Below, piece after piece: positions 8,967 through 17,102 of a stretch of 32,657 bases of DNA. Origin of the DNA: Nitrososphaerota archaeon (GTDB lineage Archaea; Thermoproteota; Bathyarchaeia; Bathyarchaeales; Bathycorpusculaceae); NCBI GenBank assembly GCA_031274765.1, contig JAISPR010000019.1:1-32657 (forward strand), read 5' to 3'. The notes under the pieces were generated by a model. The model saw only the letters and a program-made list of their open reading frames with translations, was not told where the DNA came from and did no database searches. The translations under genes were made by a program, and so were the position numbers. Numbering within the stretch: position 1 is the first letter of the stretch; every line of letters starts with the position of its first letter.

Positions 8967-9069
8967 AGACTGTCTGAAAACTAGAATTTTTTGTGTTCTT
9001 GGTGTGAACGGACGGAAAAACATCTCTTTTATTGTTTTTCTGGGTTTTTTGTTAGTTTTCGGACAGTCT
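8967..9069. repeat. MITE-like element, family D, copy 2
   Basis: About 103 bp with near-perfect terminal inverted repeats, AGACTGTCTGAAAACTA and TAGTTTTCGGACAGTCT. Internal sequence is clearly related to copy 1 (GAACGGACG, TTGTTTTTC, GTTAGTTTTCGGACA). It is flanked by G-runs on both sides; the interrupted transposase frame resumes immediately afterwards at GAAGTATAC. Confidence 0.8.
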
Positions 9070-9308
9070 GGGGGGGAAGTATACGATGGATCAGGTGTTG
9101 TTGAGTATGCGGAATTTGAAATGTAGGGTGTATGATAGTGACCTAAATCTCCTAAAAATTATGAGTGTATGAACTTTTGAATTTTTAACATAAAACACCG
9201 AACAAAATATATTGAAATAAAATAATAACAACAACCACACGCATAAATCACAAAAAACAATATACATATAAATCATAACAATTATATATGTACAAAAAAG
9301 AGCAAACC

Positions 9309-9734
9309 ATGTACATAACTGAAAACGTAAACAAAAAATACTGCTACGTATGCGAAACCACCTGGGACAAAACAAACAAAAAATACCGCACCCCAAGCAA
9401 ATGCATAGGTCAACTCTACAACAACCAACTCACCCCAAACAAATACTTAACAACTCTCCTAAACACCCAAAAAACAAACCCTCAAACCCTCACTAAACAC
9501 GAAAAACTCGTCCTAGAAACAATCACCAAAAAATACGGTGAAAACATAAAATAACCCCCAACCAGAGTTGTCGCGTCAGCAACATGAGATTTTGGACGCA
9601 TTAAAAGTGAAAAACTGCCGCTGTTGATACACATATAATTTTCTCGGGAATTTACGATGGTGAAATTATGATAGAGGAGTTGACTGGGGATCAAAAAGAA
9701 ATTTTTGAGGCTTTAAACGTCATAGTGCCTAAAA
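9309..9734 (+). pseudogene. Truncated transposase remnant (N-terminal domain joined to C-terminal scraps)
   Basis: From ATG 9309 an A/C-rich frame encodes about 81 residues to the stop at 9554, with a transposase-like N-terminal domain: MYITENVNKKYCYVCETTWD, then a segment RTPSKCIGQL and a helical end KLVLETITKKYG. After the stop, two related short peptides appear in other frames: LSRQQHEILDALKVKN near 9560-9610 and ELTGDQKEIFEALNVIVPKT at about 9677-9736, the sort of hydrophobic helix found at the C-terminus of such transposases. The catalytic centre is missing, so I read this as an internally deleted element. An alternative is a small intact DNA-binding protein of 81 residues encoded at 9309-9554. 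Upstream 9173-9308 is AT-rich without a gene. Confidence 0.5.
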
Positions 9735-9829
9735 CCATGGGAATTAGGATATTTTTCCAAAGATCGTTTGCTGGAAACCGTGTAACAGTGTTGTTTGGTT
9801 TTCTGAAATGGGGTTTTCGACAGTTGCCT
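9726..9829. repeat. MITE-like element, family B, copy 3 (degenerate)
   Basis: The core ATATTTTTCCAAAGATCGTT followed by a TTGTTTGGTTTTCTGAAATG segment and GTTTTCGACAGTTGCCT matches the better copies at 12061-12157 and 29702-29800. The left terminal repeat is badly eroded (GTGCCTAAAACC). It ends nine bases before the stop of the convergent cysS. Confidence 0.6.
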
Positions 9830-9838
9830 AAAGAATAG

Positions 9839-11263
9839 CTAAGTCTTTTCTCTATGCCATCTCACGCCCTGTGCGGTGTCTTCGAGCACGATGCCCAAGG
9901 TTTTGAGTTGTATTCGTATGTTGTCAGCTTCTTTCCAGTTCTTGGCTTTCCGAGCGGTTTCACGTTTTTGCACTAACTCATCGATGTCGCTTGGGAGGGT
10001 TTCTATTGTTTCAATTTTACCTATAACACCTAATATTGTGTCGAATTGTATTATCAAATCCAATGCTTTTGTTGCTGCTGCTTTGCCAACCAAGTTGGCA
10101 TCAAGAAGACTGTTGAATTCACGGACAAAATCAAAGAGGCTAGAGAGGGCTATACCGATGTTGAGGTCATCATCCATGGCGTTACCAAAACGTTCTTCGA
10201 GTTTGATGGATAGGATGCAGGCTTTATTGGTGTCTGCTATTTTTTCTACTTCCTGGAGTCGGCGTACAAAATTTCTCAACCGATCAACAGTTGTTTTGGC
10301 GGATTCTAGGCCCTCAAAAGTAAAGTTGAATTGTTGTCGATAATGTGTGGATATGAGTAGATAACGGATTGCGATTGGGTCATAACCCTTGGCAAGTAAG
10401 TCTCGGAGGGTGTAAAAGTTGCCAAAGCGTTTGCTCATTTTTTTACCCTCTACTTGGAGGTGTTCGTTGTGCATCCAGTAATGCACAAATTTTTTACCCG
10501 ATGCGGCTTCTGATTGAGCAATTTCATTTTCATGATGGGGAAACATGTTGTCGATGCCGCCACAGTGGATATCAAAGGTTTCACCCAGATATTTTATACT
10601 CATTGCTGAGCACTCGATATGCCAGCCTGGTCTGCCTTTACCTAGCTCTGTTTCCCAGTATACCTCACCATCTTCTGGTGTCCATGATTTCCAGAGTGCA
10701 AAGTCCTGTACGTCTTCTTTGGCGTATTCGTCTTGACTAACACGGGCTCCTGCTTTGAGGTCACCTATTTTTATGTGCGCTAGTTTTCCATAGTTTGGAA
10801 ATTTGGTGACCGCGAAGTAGATGGAGTTATCTTCTCCTTTGTAGGCGATGTTTTTTGACAGTAGTGTCTTAATGAGAGTGACCATTTCGGGGATGTGATC
10901 TGTAGCTTTGGGATAGACATTAGCGGGTGCAATGTTTAGGACTTGGATGTCTTCAAAGAAGGCTTTGATGTATTGTTCTGTGAACTGTTGTAGGGGAATT
11001 GCTTTTGTTTGGCTGCCTTTGATTGTTTTATCGTCGATATCGGTGAGGTTCATGACATGTGTGACTTTGTAGCCGCGGTATCTGAGCCATCTTTTGAGGA
11101 TGTCTTCAAAGAGAAACGCTCGGAAGTTACCGATGTGTGCATAATCATAGACTGTGGGGCCGCAGGTGTATAGTTTAACTTCATTAGGGGTTAGCGGGAT
11201 GAATTTTTGTTTTTTGCGTGTTAGGGTGTTAAAAATATGGAGTGTGGATGGGTTAGTGTTCAT
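9839..11263 (-). CDS. cysS: Cysteinyl-tRNA synthetase
   Basis: A 474-residue class I aminoacyl-tRNA synthetase that charges tRNA-Cys with cysteine. Signatures: [18 protein letters not shown] (31-48) with the zinc ligand C34 and the HIGH-class motif [12 protein letters not shown] with the second ligand C218, the metal/substrate segment [18 protein letters not shown] (233-250), and KKMSKRFGN (274-282) as the KMSKS loop. The C-terminal helical tRNA-binding region is present, including the family-typical [11 protein letters not shown] near 430-440. Length is normal. It starts at ATG (complement of 11261-11263) with a GAGG-like site just upstream. Its 3' end faces mobile-element debris and it has no operon partner. 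The presence of CysS means this organism need not rely on the SepRS/SepCysS route. Confidence 0.97.
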   Translation of the reverse strand: MNTNPSTLHIFNTLTRKKQKFIPLTPNEVKLYTCGPTVYDYAHIGNFRAFLFEDILKRWLRYRGYKVTHVMNLTDIDDKTIKGSQTKAIPLQQFTEQYIKAFFEDIQVLNIAPANVYPKATDHIPEMVTLIKTLLSKNIAYKGEDNSIYFAVTKFPNYGKLAHIKIGDLKAGARVSQDEYAKEDVQDFALWKSWTPEDGEVYWETELGKGRPGWHIECSAMSIKYLGETFDIHCGGIDNMFPHHENEIAQSEAASGKKFVHYWMHNEHLQVEGKKMSKRFGNFYTLRDLLAKGYDPIAIRYLLISTHYRQQFNFTFEGLESAKTTVDRLRNFVRRLQEVEKIADTNKACILSIKLEERFGNAMDDDLNIGIALSSLFDFVREFNSLLDANLVGKAAATKALDLIIQFDTILGVIGKIETIETLPSDIDELVQKRETARKAKNWKEADNIRIQLKTLGIVLEDTAQGVRWHREKT

Positions 11264-11421
11264 GTTGAGGTCTTAGAGTAGTAGATATTGAAATTATTTA
11301 AGTATTCATACCTGGTGTGTGTAGTGAGGTGTGTTTGTTTGGGTTGTTGGTCTCTTTTTGGGGTAGCTTTTTGGTTTTGTTTTCAATGGGTAGTCAATTG
11401 GGGTTTATTTGGGTGTTGTTT

Positions 11422-11580
11422 CTCACGTTCGGCAGTTTGGGAAAAAAATACTTTGGATTGTTTATGTTATAGGTTATTACGGGTTTTTAGTTATTTTTAC
11501 AATGGTTTCTTATTTTTTCGAATATTTTTTGGGTGACGATTTAATTTTTGGCTGTTTTAGGTCAAACTGCCGAATGTAAG
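11422..11580. repeat. MITE-like element, family C, copy 1
   Basis: About 159 bp with termini CTCACGTTCGGCAGTTTG and CAAACTGCCGAATGTAAG, imperfect inverted repeats. The interior (TTATTTTTACAATGGTTTC, TTTTTCGAATATTTTTTG, CTGTTTTAGGTCAAACTG) is nearly the same as in copy 2 at 14087-14244, in the same orientation. AT-rich and non-coding. Confidence 0.85.
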
Positions 11581-11631
11581 TTGTTTGGGTGTTGAGCACT
11601 GTTTTTTTGGGGTGGGTTTGGTGTCTGGTGG

Positions 11632-11727
11632 AGCTGTTTGAAAACTGTGGTTTTTGTATTTTTGTCGAAAATGGATGGAACCAATTGGTTTTTCTTGTTT
11701 GGTGTTTTGTTAGTTTTCGTGTAGTTT
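11632..11727. repeat. MITE-like element, family D, copy 3 (degenerate)
   Basis: AGCTGTTTGAAAACTG at the left and GTTAGTTTTCGTGTAGTTT at the right are decayed versions of the family D ends. The interior keeps TTTTGTCGAAAATGGATGGA and TTTTTCTTGTTT. It lies 50 bp after the family C copy. Confidence 0.55.
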
Positions 11728-11931
11728 GAGGATGTTTGCGTTTTTGTTTAAAATATGGGTCGATTTATTACTTAAAGCATCTGAATCAGCAATTGTCAAA
11801 CTAGATCTATTGAAAATATTTTTATCGCAAAGATGCAGGTAAAAAGAATCTTTATTAAATGCAGTCTAGGTACATTGGGAACACAGAACTGGAACAATCG
11901 GGGAACAAAATCTCCATACAGCATCGCCCGT

Positions 11932-12009
<78 letters not shown>

Positions 12010-12060
12010 ATATTCCCTATAATCAAGATTGAATCAGGGTCTCTTGTTCTCCTGTTCTAC

Positions 12061-12157
12061 AGGCAACCTCCAAAAATCCCATTTCAGAAAACCAAACAAC
12101 ATCGTTGTACAGTTTTTAGCAGACTTTTTGGAAAAATATAGTTTTCGGAGGTCGCCT
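12061..12157. repeat. MITE-like element, family B, copy 2
   Basis: 97 bp with ends AGGCAACCTCCAAAAATCCC and GTTTTCGGAGGTCGCCT. It is in inverted orientation relative to the copy at 29702-29800, with close matches along the whole length (ATTTCAGAAAACCAAACAAC equals the reverse complement of the other copy's GTTGTTTGATTTTCTGAAAT apart from one base). It lies 51 bp after the tRNA-Arg gene, and the open frame across it is not a gene. Confidence 0.85.
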
Positions 12158-12877
12158 CTAATAAAATTCGCCAAGCTCACACATCAGCACTATATGTTAA
12201 ATATGTACTGCCTATCGTGTGTAGTGGTGTTGCTTTTGACTTTTATGAGTCCGCTTTCTACAAATTTTGCGTTCTTGAGTTGCCCCGATTATAACGCTAT
12301 CTTTTTTGGCTCACAGGCATTTACTCATAGGGTTAGCATGCCAAGTTCAGTTAACAAACCGCTTGAACAATCCATCACATAAGCCGCGGTATTTTCCAAG
12401 GATTTTGAAACATTTGTCATTATTACTCAAGTTATTTTCAAACTAACTACCATCAAAAATCACAACCCGCTAAACGCATACAAATAGGTCCTGTCCTCAA
12501 TGGATATACTAACAAAGTGTCCTATTTTTAAAGTTCTTCTGCTATTTTTCCTGTCATTTAAGTGAGTCATCTTTTAAAAGATAACCTGAGAGTGTTTCTT
12601 TGAACAATGCCCCTTTTTGTTTCAAAGTCTTCCAAGAAACATGTATGTTGTAGCTCTTGTTACACAAAGGCATAAATCGCTAATAGTTATTGCAAAACGT
12701 GGTGATATAATATCATCAAAGCACCTCATGTATCCCACAAATGTTTTTCTGGTCTGTTGTGGACGATAGTTCTGGCTAATTCTGCCCGTATTTGTCTAAT
12801 TGCTGTACTTATGCAACCACATAAATTAAATATGCTGTTTTTATTTCTGAAACAAGCATCTGTAAGGAGAAATTTTG
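12158..12877. other. Gene-free AT-rich region
   Basis: No gene, RNA or repeat family is recognised between the family B repeat and the surface protein. A TATA-like ATAAATTAAATATG at 12821-12834 lies about 45 bp before the ATG at 12878 and is the likely promoter for that gene. Confidence 0.45.
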
Positions 12878-13504
12878 ATGGTTAAAATTCAAAAACCTAC
12901 CGTTTTGATCGTGTTGGTGACTTTTCTATTGTTTGCTATGTTCACTGGTGTAAATCTGTTTGCCCAAGGCCAAACTTCCCCAACACCAACAATAACCGCA
13001 ACACCTACAAATCATCCAACGTCTAGTCCTACTGGAACCCATAATCCCACGGCTACACCAACAGCTTCACCCTTACCCACTCACGCTCCAACGTCTTCAT
13101 CTACTGCTGGTCCAACTGGAACGCCAACAATAGCACCAACTCACATGCCTACTGTATCTCCACTAGTACCTGGCGAAATTAATTGGAATGTATGGGGATG
13201 GGTGCTTGGCGGATTAGTTGCTTTGCTAGCTTTACTTTTGATAGCATGGGCTGTCTATCGTTCCAGACATGATCACTATAGGCATCCCGCTCAGGATATT
13301 CATGGCCGTATCAGCTCTGAAGATGCAAGCGACACCCACACTTACACAACTGGAACTACACGCCGGGCATATTCTGATGATTTAACCAATAGAAGCTGTC
13401 ACCCCAAAGATACTGTGGAAAAGCGCATCAAAACAGAAACCAATAGATTTCATCCAGACGACCTTAACAGGCGACTCTATCCCGAAGACAACGAAAACAG
13501 TTAA
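12878..13504 (+). CDS. Mucin-like single-pass surface protein with Thr/Pro/Ser stalk
   Basis: The 208-residue protein has a hydrophobic N-terminal signal or anchor (about 8-29), a stalk of about 65 residues made mostly of Thr, Pro, Ser and Ala (33-98), a strong transmembrane helix (about 104-127, WNVWGWVLGGLVALLALLL) followed by YRSRHDH, and a charged C-terminal tail (128-208). The stalk is a likely O-glycosylation region on the cell surface and the tail should be cytoplasmic. Within the tail a motif is repeated: RAYSDDLTNRSCHPKD (163-178) and RFHPDDLNRRLYPED (190-204). I recognise no family. The ATG at 12878 is preceded by AAGGAGA at good spacing, better than the TTG at 12875. It is monocistronic, in a repeat-rich neighbourhood. 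Confidence 0.7.
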   Translation: MVKIQKPTVLIVLVTFLLFAMFTGVNLFAQGQTSPTPTITATPTNHPTSSPTGTHNPTATPTASPLPTHAPTSSSTAGPTGTPTIAPTHMPTVSPLVPGEINWNVWGWVLGGLVALLALLLIAWAVYRSRHDHYRHPAQDIHGRISSEDASDTHTYTTGTTRRAYSDDLTNRSCHPKDTVEKRIKTETNRFHPDDLNRRLYPEDNENS

Positions 13505-13657
13505 CAATTCAACAACATCAACAGTAAGACGATACAAACTTGTGTAAATACATCAAAAGTCCAAACAGTAACGTCCCTCCTTTTTTGTTAATTTCATTAA
13601 AATTAAGTGAAACTGTTAATAGTCAGTTTATTCATTTATTTTTTTGAACTTGCTTCA

Positions 13658-13764
13658 TTCAGAATGCGCAAAACAATACACTAAACGTTACCGTAGTGTA
13701 TACTTCTTCATTTATTGTTGTATGTTTTGGTCTTATGAATTTCAAAGTTTTTACGCCGTCTGCA
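13658..13764. repeat. MITE-like element, family A, copy 3 (degenerate)
   Basis: TTCAGAATGCGCAAAACA at the left, the middle ACTAAACGTTACCG then TTTATTGTTGTATG, and GAATTTCAAAGTTTTTACGC with GTCTGCA at the right follow the same order as the copy at 16089-16210, in the same orientation, with many substitutions and small deletions. Confidence 0.65.
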
Positions 13765-14086
13765 CTATGAAAACTTATTGATGCATATAATTTATTAATT
13801 ACCCTTGTTTACCCACGACAAAAACGTATGAAACAAAACAGATGTAATATTTATAAAGTTGGATTGGTGAGCTGATGAAATTGTTCTGTTCTGTGATATT
13901 TTTGAGTAATTAAAACAAAAACAAACCAAAAGGTATCGATTTTTTATATTTTTCAAATAGTGCAATTCATGTGTTTGTCGTGTTGTTTAACCAATGTTGA
14001 TATCTGTATCCGTTAATCCTTACCGACATGTCAAACATAACTGAAAATAAATCAAAATAAGCATTTTTTATTGTGCCTACCTATTA

Positions 14087-14244
14087 CTTATATTCGGCAG
14101 TTTGGGAAAAAAATATTTTGAATTGTTTATATTATCTGTTGTTGCGTGTTTTTGGTTATTTTTACAATGATTTTTTTATTTTTCGAATATTTTTTGAGCA
14201 TCATTTAATTTTTGACTGTTTTAGGTCAAACTGCCGAATGTAAG
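14087..14244. repeat. MITE-like element, family C, copy 2
   Basis: 158 bp with ends CTTATATTCGGCAGTTTG and CAAACTGCCGAATGTAAG, an 18-bp terminal inverted repeat with one mismatch. Interior nearly the same as copy 1 at 11422-11580. It ends about 100 bp before pth2. Confidence 0.88.
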
Positions 14245-14341
14245 TGTTATAACCTCTGAAAACAAAATTGCCCGACCCGTAACCTTGTTAATTTTTGCAA
14301 ACCCTTAAAATCCCGATTGTTAACTATAGATAGGAACCTAA

Positions 14342-14707
14342 ATGTCAACTGACTTTGAATATAAACAAGTTATTGTTTTTCGCACTGATTTGCAGATGGG
14401 CAAGGGCAAAATTGCTGCACAGGCTGGACATGCCGCCATATCTGCAGCACAAGATGCTTTTATACATCATAAAAAATGGTGGGAAGCGTGGCTATTCGAA
14501 GGACAGAAAAAAGTTGCATTAAAAGTATCGACTGAAAAAGAGCTCTGCGAGCTTGAAGCGGCCGCTGAGGATTTGGGGCTACCCCATGCATTAATTGTTG
14601 ACCGCGGTTTAACCCAGATCCCTGAGGGATCCATTACTTGTATAGGTATCGGTCCTGCACCTTCCGAAAAGATCGATCGGTTGACTGGCAAACTCAAACT
14701 CTTATAG
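14342..14707 (+). CDS. pth2: Peptidyl-tRNA hydrolase, Pth2 type
   Basis: A 121-residue protein of exactly the archaeal/eukaryotic Pth2 size. It hydrolyses peptidyl-tRNA released prematurely from ribosomes, so that tRNA can be reused. Signatures are QVIVFRTDLQMGKGKIAAQ (9-27), AGHAAISAA (28-36) with the conserved His and Ala-rich helix, KVSTEKEL, LPHALIVDRGLTQIPEGS and the C-terminal CIGIGPAP. The ATG at 14342 has AGGAACC upstream. It is followed after eight bases by truD, so pth2-truD form an operon, both acting on tRNA. Confidence 0.97.
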   Translation: MSTDFEYKQVIVFRTDLQMGKGKIAAQAGHAAISAAQDAFIHHKKWWEAWLFEGQKKVALKVSTEKELCELEAAAEDLGLPHALIVDRGLTQIPEGSITCIGIGPAPSEKIDRLTGKLKLL

Positions 14708-14715
14708 GTGTTTTT

Positions 14716-16074
14716 TTGAGTGTTTCAAATGTTGATAAACTGTTAGGTATGGAAGTTTACGCCACAAAAACTATTGGTGTAGGGGGTTCAATTAAGGCCT
14801 CGGTGGATGATTTTATTGTTGAAGAAACTTTGGTTGACAGTTCTAAGGCTTGTGTATCTGGTGTTGTTCCAAGTAAAGTTTTAGGGTCTACTTCTCAGCG
14901 GCAACGGTATTTACTTTGCATCCTTGTTAAGCGTAACTGGGATACTTTTATAGCTATCAAAAATATCGCTAAATCACTGGGTATAGACCAAGGTCGTGTA
15001 CAGTTTGCGGGGATAAAGGATGCTAAAGCTGTAACTGCCCAGTATATCACTATTGAAAATGTCCTTGCTGAGGATGTTGATAGGGTTGATGTCAGGGGGG
15101 TGCACGTATACCCTGTTGGTTATGTGCGAGATATGCTTTCTCTGTTCTATCTTTTAGGCAATAATTTCACCATCACCCTCAAAAATTTAACCGTTTCACA
15201 GTCAGTTGTTGAGACGCAAATTAAGCAAACAGCTCATGCGCTGGATTCAATCGGGGGTATCCCAAACTTTTTTGGGCACCAGAGGTTTGGTACAATTCGT
15301 CCTATAACTCACCTTGTGGGGAAGTCTCTTATGCAGGGAAAATTCGAAGAAGCCGCTATGCTTTTTTTGGCTAAACCCAGTATTTATGAACATCCTGAGT
15401 CGCGAAAGGCAAGACAGGAACTACAGGAAACAGGTGATTATAAGCGTGCTTCTGAAATTTTTCCCAAACAGCTTCGTTTTGAAAAACTAATGCTCAATTA
15501 CTTGGCAGAAAATCCTCTGGATTTTGTTGGTGCTTTTCAGCGGTTGCCGCCCAAGTTACAGGCGCTTTTTGTTCAGGCTCATCAGTCGTATTTGTTTAAT
15601 CGTTTTCTTAGTGGACGCATCAAACGAGGCGTACCTTTGGATATGGCAGAAGAGGGGGATTTTGTGGTTAGTATTGAGCGTTCCGGTTTGCCGTTGACAG
15701 CTGTAGAAAAACTGGTTACCCCTCAAAATTCTTGTCAGATAAATGAATTTCTTAAAGCTGGTAGGATGCGAGTGGCTTTACCAATTTTTGGTGTCAAACA
15801 AAAACTATCAAGCGGTATTATGGGGGATATGGAACGAAATATTCTTACAGAAGAAGGAATTGAAATGGAAAATCTGCAATTTAATGTGCTGTCCCGTATA
15901 AGTGGTCGGGGTAGTTTGCGAGCGGTTATAGCGCCTGTGAGAAATTTTAAGTTGCAAAGTACAGAGAACGGTGACTCGGTTGTACTTGATTTTATGCTTC
16001 TGCGTGGCTGTTATGCAACGGTGTATCTTAGAGAACTCATGAAGCCCCCTGATATATTGTCCGCAGGCTTCTAA
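14716..16074 (+). CDS. truD: tRNA pseudouridine(13) synthase TruD
   Basis: Catalyses U-to-pseudouridine conversion at position 13 of tRNA (archaeal homologues may have other sites). The catalytic aspartate is D102 in FAGIKDAKAVTAQ (97-109), and NFFGHQRFG (184-192) is the second TruD signature; the insertion domain typical of TruD follows (about 200-380), with LSGRISGRG-type sequence near the C-terminus. I choose TTG 14716 because it has AGGTG just upstream and gives the family-typical start (about ten residues before GMEVYATKT); ATG 14749 is the alternative and the open frame extends back into pth2. Predicted length is 452 residues, normal for archaea. Confidence 0.92.
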   Translation: MSVSNVDKLLGMEVYATKTIGVGGSIKASVDDFIVEETLVDSSKACVSGVVPSKVLGSTSQRQRYLLCILVKRNWDTFIAIKNIAKSLGIDQGRVQFAGIKDAKAVTAQYITIENVLAEDVDRVDVRGVHVYPVGYVRDMLSLFYLLGNNFTITLKNLTVSQSVVETQIKQTAHALDSIGGIPNFFGHQRFGTIRPITHLVGKSLMQGKFEEAAMLFLAKPSIYEHPESRKARQELQETGDYKRASEIFPKQLRFEKLMLNYLAENPLDFVGAFQRLPPKLQALFVQAHQSYLFNRFLSGRIKRGVPLDMAEEGDFVVSIERSGLPLTAVEKLVTPQNSCQINEFLKAGRMRVALPIFGVKQKLSSGIMGDMERNILTEEGIEMENLQFNVLSRISGRGSLRAVIAPVRNFKLQSTENGDSVVLDFMLLRGCYATVYLRELMKPPDILSAGF

Positions 16075-16088
16075 AGTTGTTTTGAAAA

Positions 16089-16210
16089 TTCAGACTGCAC
16101 AAAAAGTCAAAAACGACATCACTAAACACTACCGACAGCATATAGCCCTCCACCTATTGCTGTATGTAGCGGCTCTGATGAATTTTATCGGAGTTTTTGC
16201 GCAGTCTGAA
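16089..16210. repeat. MITE-like element, family A, copy 1
   Basis: 122 bp with ends TTCAGACTGCACAAAAAG and TTTTTGCGCAGTCTGAA, inverted repeats. It fills the space between the convergent truD and the RecA-fold gene. The copy at 32237-32356 is similar over its whole length in the opposite orientation (for example CACTACCGACAG and a CTATTGCTGTATGTAG segment), and a third, degenerate copy is at 13658-13764. Confidence 0.88.
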
Positions 16211-16216
16211 TTTTGG

Positions 16217-16939
16217 TTAATAATCTGTTAACGTTTTGGTTTCAGGTTTAAAGTCCATAATGCCTAACATGTAGGAGGGATGTTTTTCTAATTCTATATC
16301 ACTTGTGTATTGTGTTTTAGTGTATCGCAGAATGACTCCTGCTTTTGCCGCGGTTATTTCCTGTAGCATTCTGCTTCTTGCATTGTTTTCCTGTGCGGGG
16401 TTTGTCGCAATTATAATTATACCTTGCTTTTTTGCAAAATTTGACAAGTAATTCATAATCTGATTGTAAGCTGTTCTTGCCTCTTGGTCATCTATATTTT
16501 CAGTTAAGAAAGGACGCATAACATCAGATATTACTACCAGTTTTGCACCAGACGTTTTTATGGCTTGTTCAAGCTTTTCCACTATAAGCGAATGTAACCG
16601 ATATGCAGTATAAGCCCTCAGAGTTTGGATTTGTTCTTGCATTTTTCGAGGTTCCATTTGGTGCTGTTCAGCTACCTGTAGAATACTTGATAGAGACGAA
16701 CTGTTCGCAGCATCAACAAAGAGTACTTTACTTTCTAACCCCCCCTGTTCTGCTGGTAAGTGAGCACGAACGCAAAGTTGTGCCGCTAAGAAGGTCACAT
16801 TTTGAGAACCATACAAGACAGCAAAGTCTCCAGCTTGGAACGCTGGAAACAATTCATCTATGTAGGACATGTTGAACGTTAAACGTAGTTTAGTTGTTGT
16901 TTGCGGCATCAACTTTTGCATTGTTATTAGCTTTTGCAT
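16217..16939 (-). CDS. RecA/RadA-fold protein lacking a Walker A motif
   Basis: This protein of about 240 residues keeps the order of a RecA-type ATPase core: a helix leading to AGDFAVLYGS (36-45), where a P-loop is expected, then KVLFVDAAN (71-79) and a Walker B-like strand KLVVISDV, ending with IIIIATNPAQE like the strand before motif 4. However the expected GxxGxGKT is YGSQNVTF, with neither the Lys nor the GKT, so ATP binding of the normal kind is unlikely. It resembles archaeal RadB/KaiC-like proteins and may be a regulatory or structural paralogue. I start at ATG 16939 because an ATTTAAATA box (16975-16983) lies about 40 bp upstream; the longer frame to 17041 would span that promoter. 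ATG codons at 16921 and 16909 are alternatives. Confidence 0.65.
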   Translation of the reverse strand: MQKLITMQKLMPQTTTKLRLTFNMSYIDELFPAFQAGDFAVLYGSQNVTFLAAQLCVRAHLPAEQGGLESKVLFVDAANSSSLSSILQVAEQHQMEPRKMQEQIQTLRAYTAYRLHSLIVEKLEQAIKTSGAKLVVISDVMRPFLTENIDDQEARTAYNQIMNYLSNFAKKQGIIIIATNPAQENNARSRMLQEITAAKAGVILRYTKTQYTSDIELEKHPSYMLGIMDFKPETKTLTDY

Positions 16940-16974
16940 TGTTAGTTCACAAAACCAGTTACGTCTCTTTCGCC

Positions 16975-16983
16975 TATTTAAAT
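16975..16983 (-). promoter_or_regulatory. TATA box for the RecA-fold gene
   Basis: ATTTAAATA on the minus strand, about 36-44 bp before ATG 16939. Standard archaeal spacing would put transcription start near 16953, inside the longer open frame, which argues against the start at 17041. Confidence 0.5.
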
Positions 16984-17102
16984 CATCGAAGAAACAACCT
17001 ATACCAACAGGGGAGGGGTCAGTGAAAGTAAAAATAAACACACTCTAATCAGGACCCCTTCTATACATAAAAACCTCTAAAAACATAACACAAAACATGA
17101 AC

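Larger units (their letters stand above)
7531..9172 (+). pseudogene. Decayed DDE transposase of the IS4/IS1634 type, interrupted by two tandem MITEs
   Basis: Pieces of one transposase can be read in order across several frames. They are MSFIRYKK at 7531; ITAYWDPQTKKPKQKTKY near 7580; DFGDTCLIETIHQQTG near 7780; LCHNANLMY near 7885; FFQAYIPQI then INSDSLPN near 8035-8115; NTLYELKQYGIND then GAGFFSE near 8260-8335; LYKQLVREHGCELERPSNIV near 8400-8460; EVELVGQVACAYVVLDPD near 8495; FVLVSSFLFSKE near 8655; FSVDDLCVSLRVSCEEL near 8735; LSMRNLKCRVYDSDL near 9100. Stops and frameshifts separate them, and the first catalytic Asp of INSDS-type motifs appears changed to Asn (family GIIIDS becomes GIVINS). 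The frame resumes after a 220-bp insertion of two D-family repeats at 8856-9069. The first half is A/C-rich and the second G/T-rich. Family assignment is from remembered archaeal relatives and was not searched. Confidence 0.8.
11264..11931. other. Gene-free region carrying two MITE-like repeats upstream of tRNA-Arg
   Basis: No gene is supported. 11300-11421 is G/T-rich on the plus strand, resembling the right half of the decayed transposases. Two repeats (family C at 11422-11580 and family D at 11632-11727) occupy the middle. The remainder to the tRNA is AT-rich, with a TATA-like TTTATTAAAT near 11851. Confidence 0.5.
13505..14341. other. Gene-free region with two MITE-like repeats
   Basis: Contains a degenerate family A copy (13658-13764) and a good family C copy (14087-14244). 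The stretch between them is AT-rich with nothing recognisable. AGGAACC just before 14342 is the probable ribosome binding site for pth2. Confidence 0.5.

Noticed and set aside
8676-9023. 115-residue minus-strand frame across the tandem repeats
   Set aside because: It is antisense to the transposase remnant and to the two family D elements; its repeated peptides simply mirror the DNA repeats.
8856-9069. Possible CRISPR-like direct repeats
   Set aside because: Only two units, each palindromic at its ends and about 100 bp long, without short spacers of constant size.
9876-10343. 155-residue plus-strand frame
   Set aside because: Antisense shadow of cysS, which has all expected catalytic motifs in the other frame.
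12029-12382. 117-residue open frame after tRNA-Arg
   Set aside because: It runs straight through the family B element at 12061-12157 and has no family resemblance or ribosome binding site.
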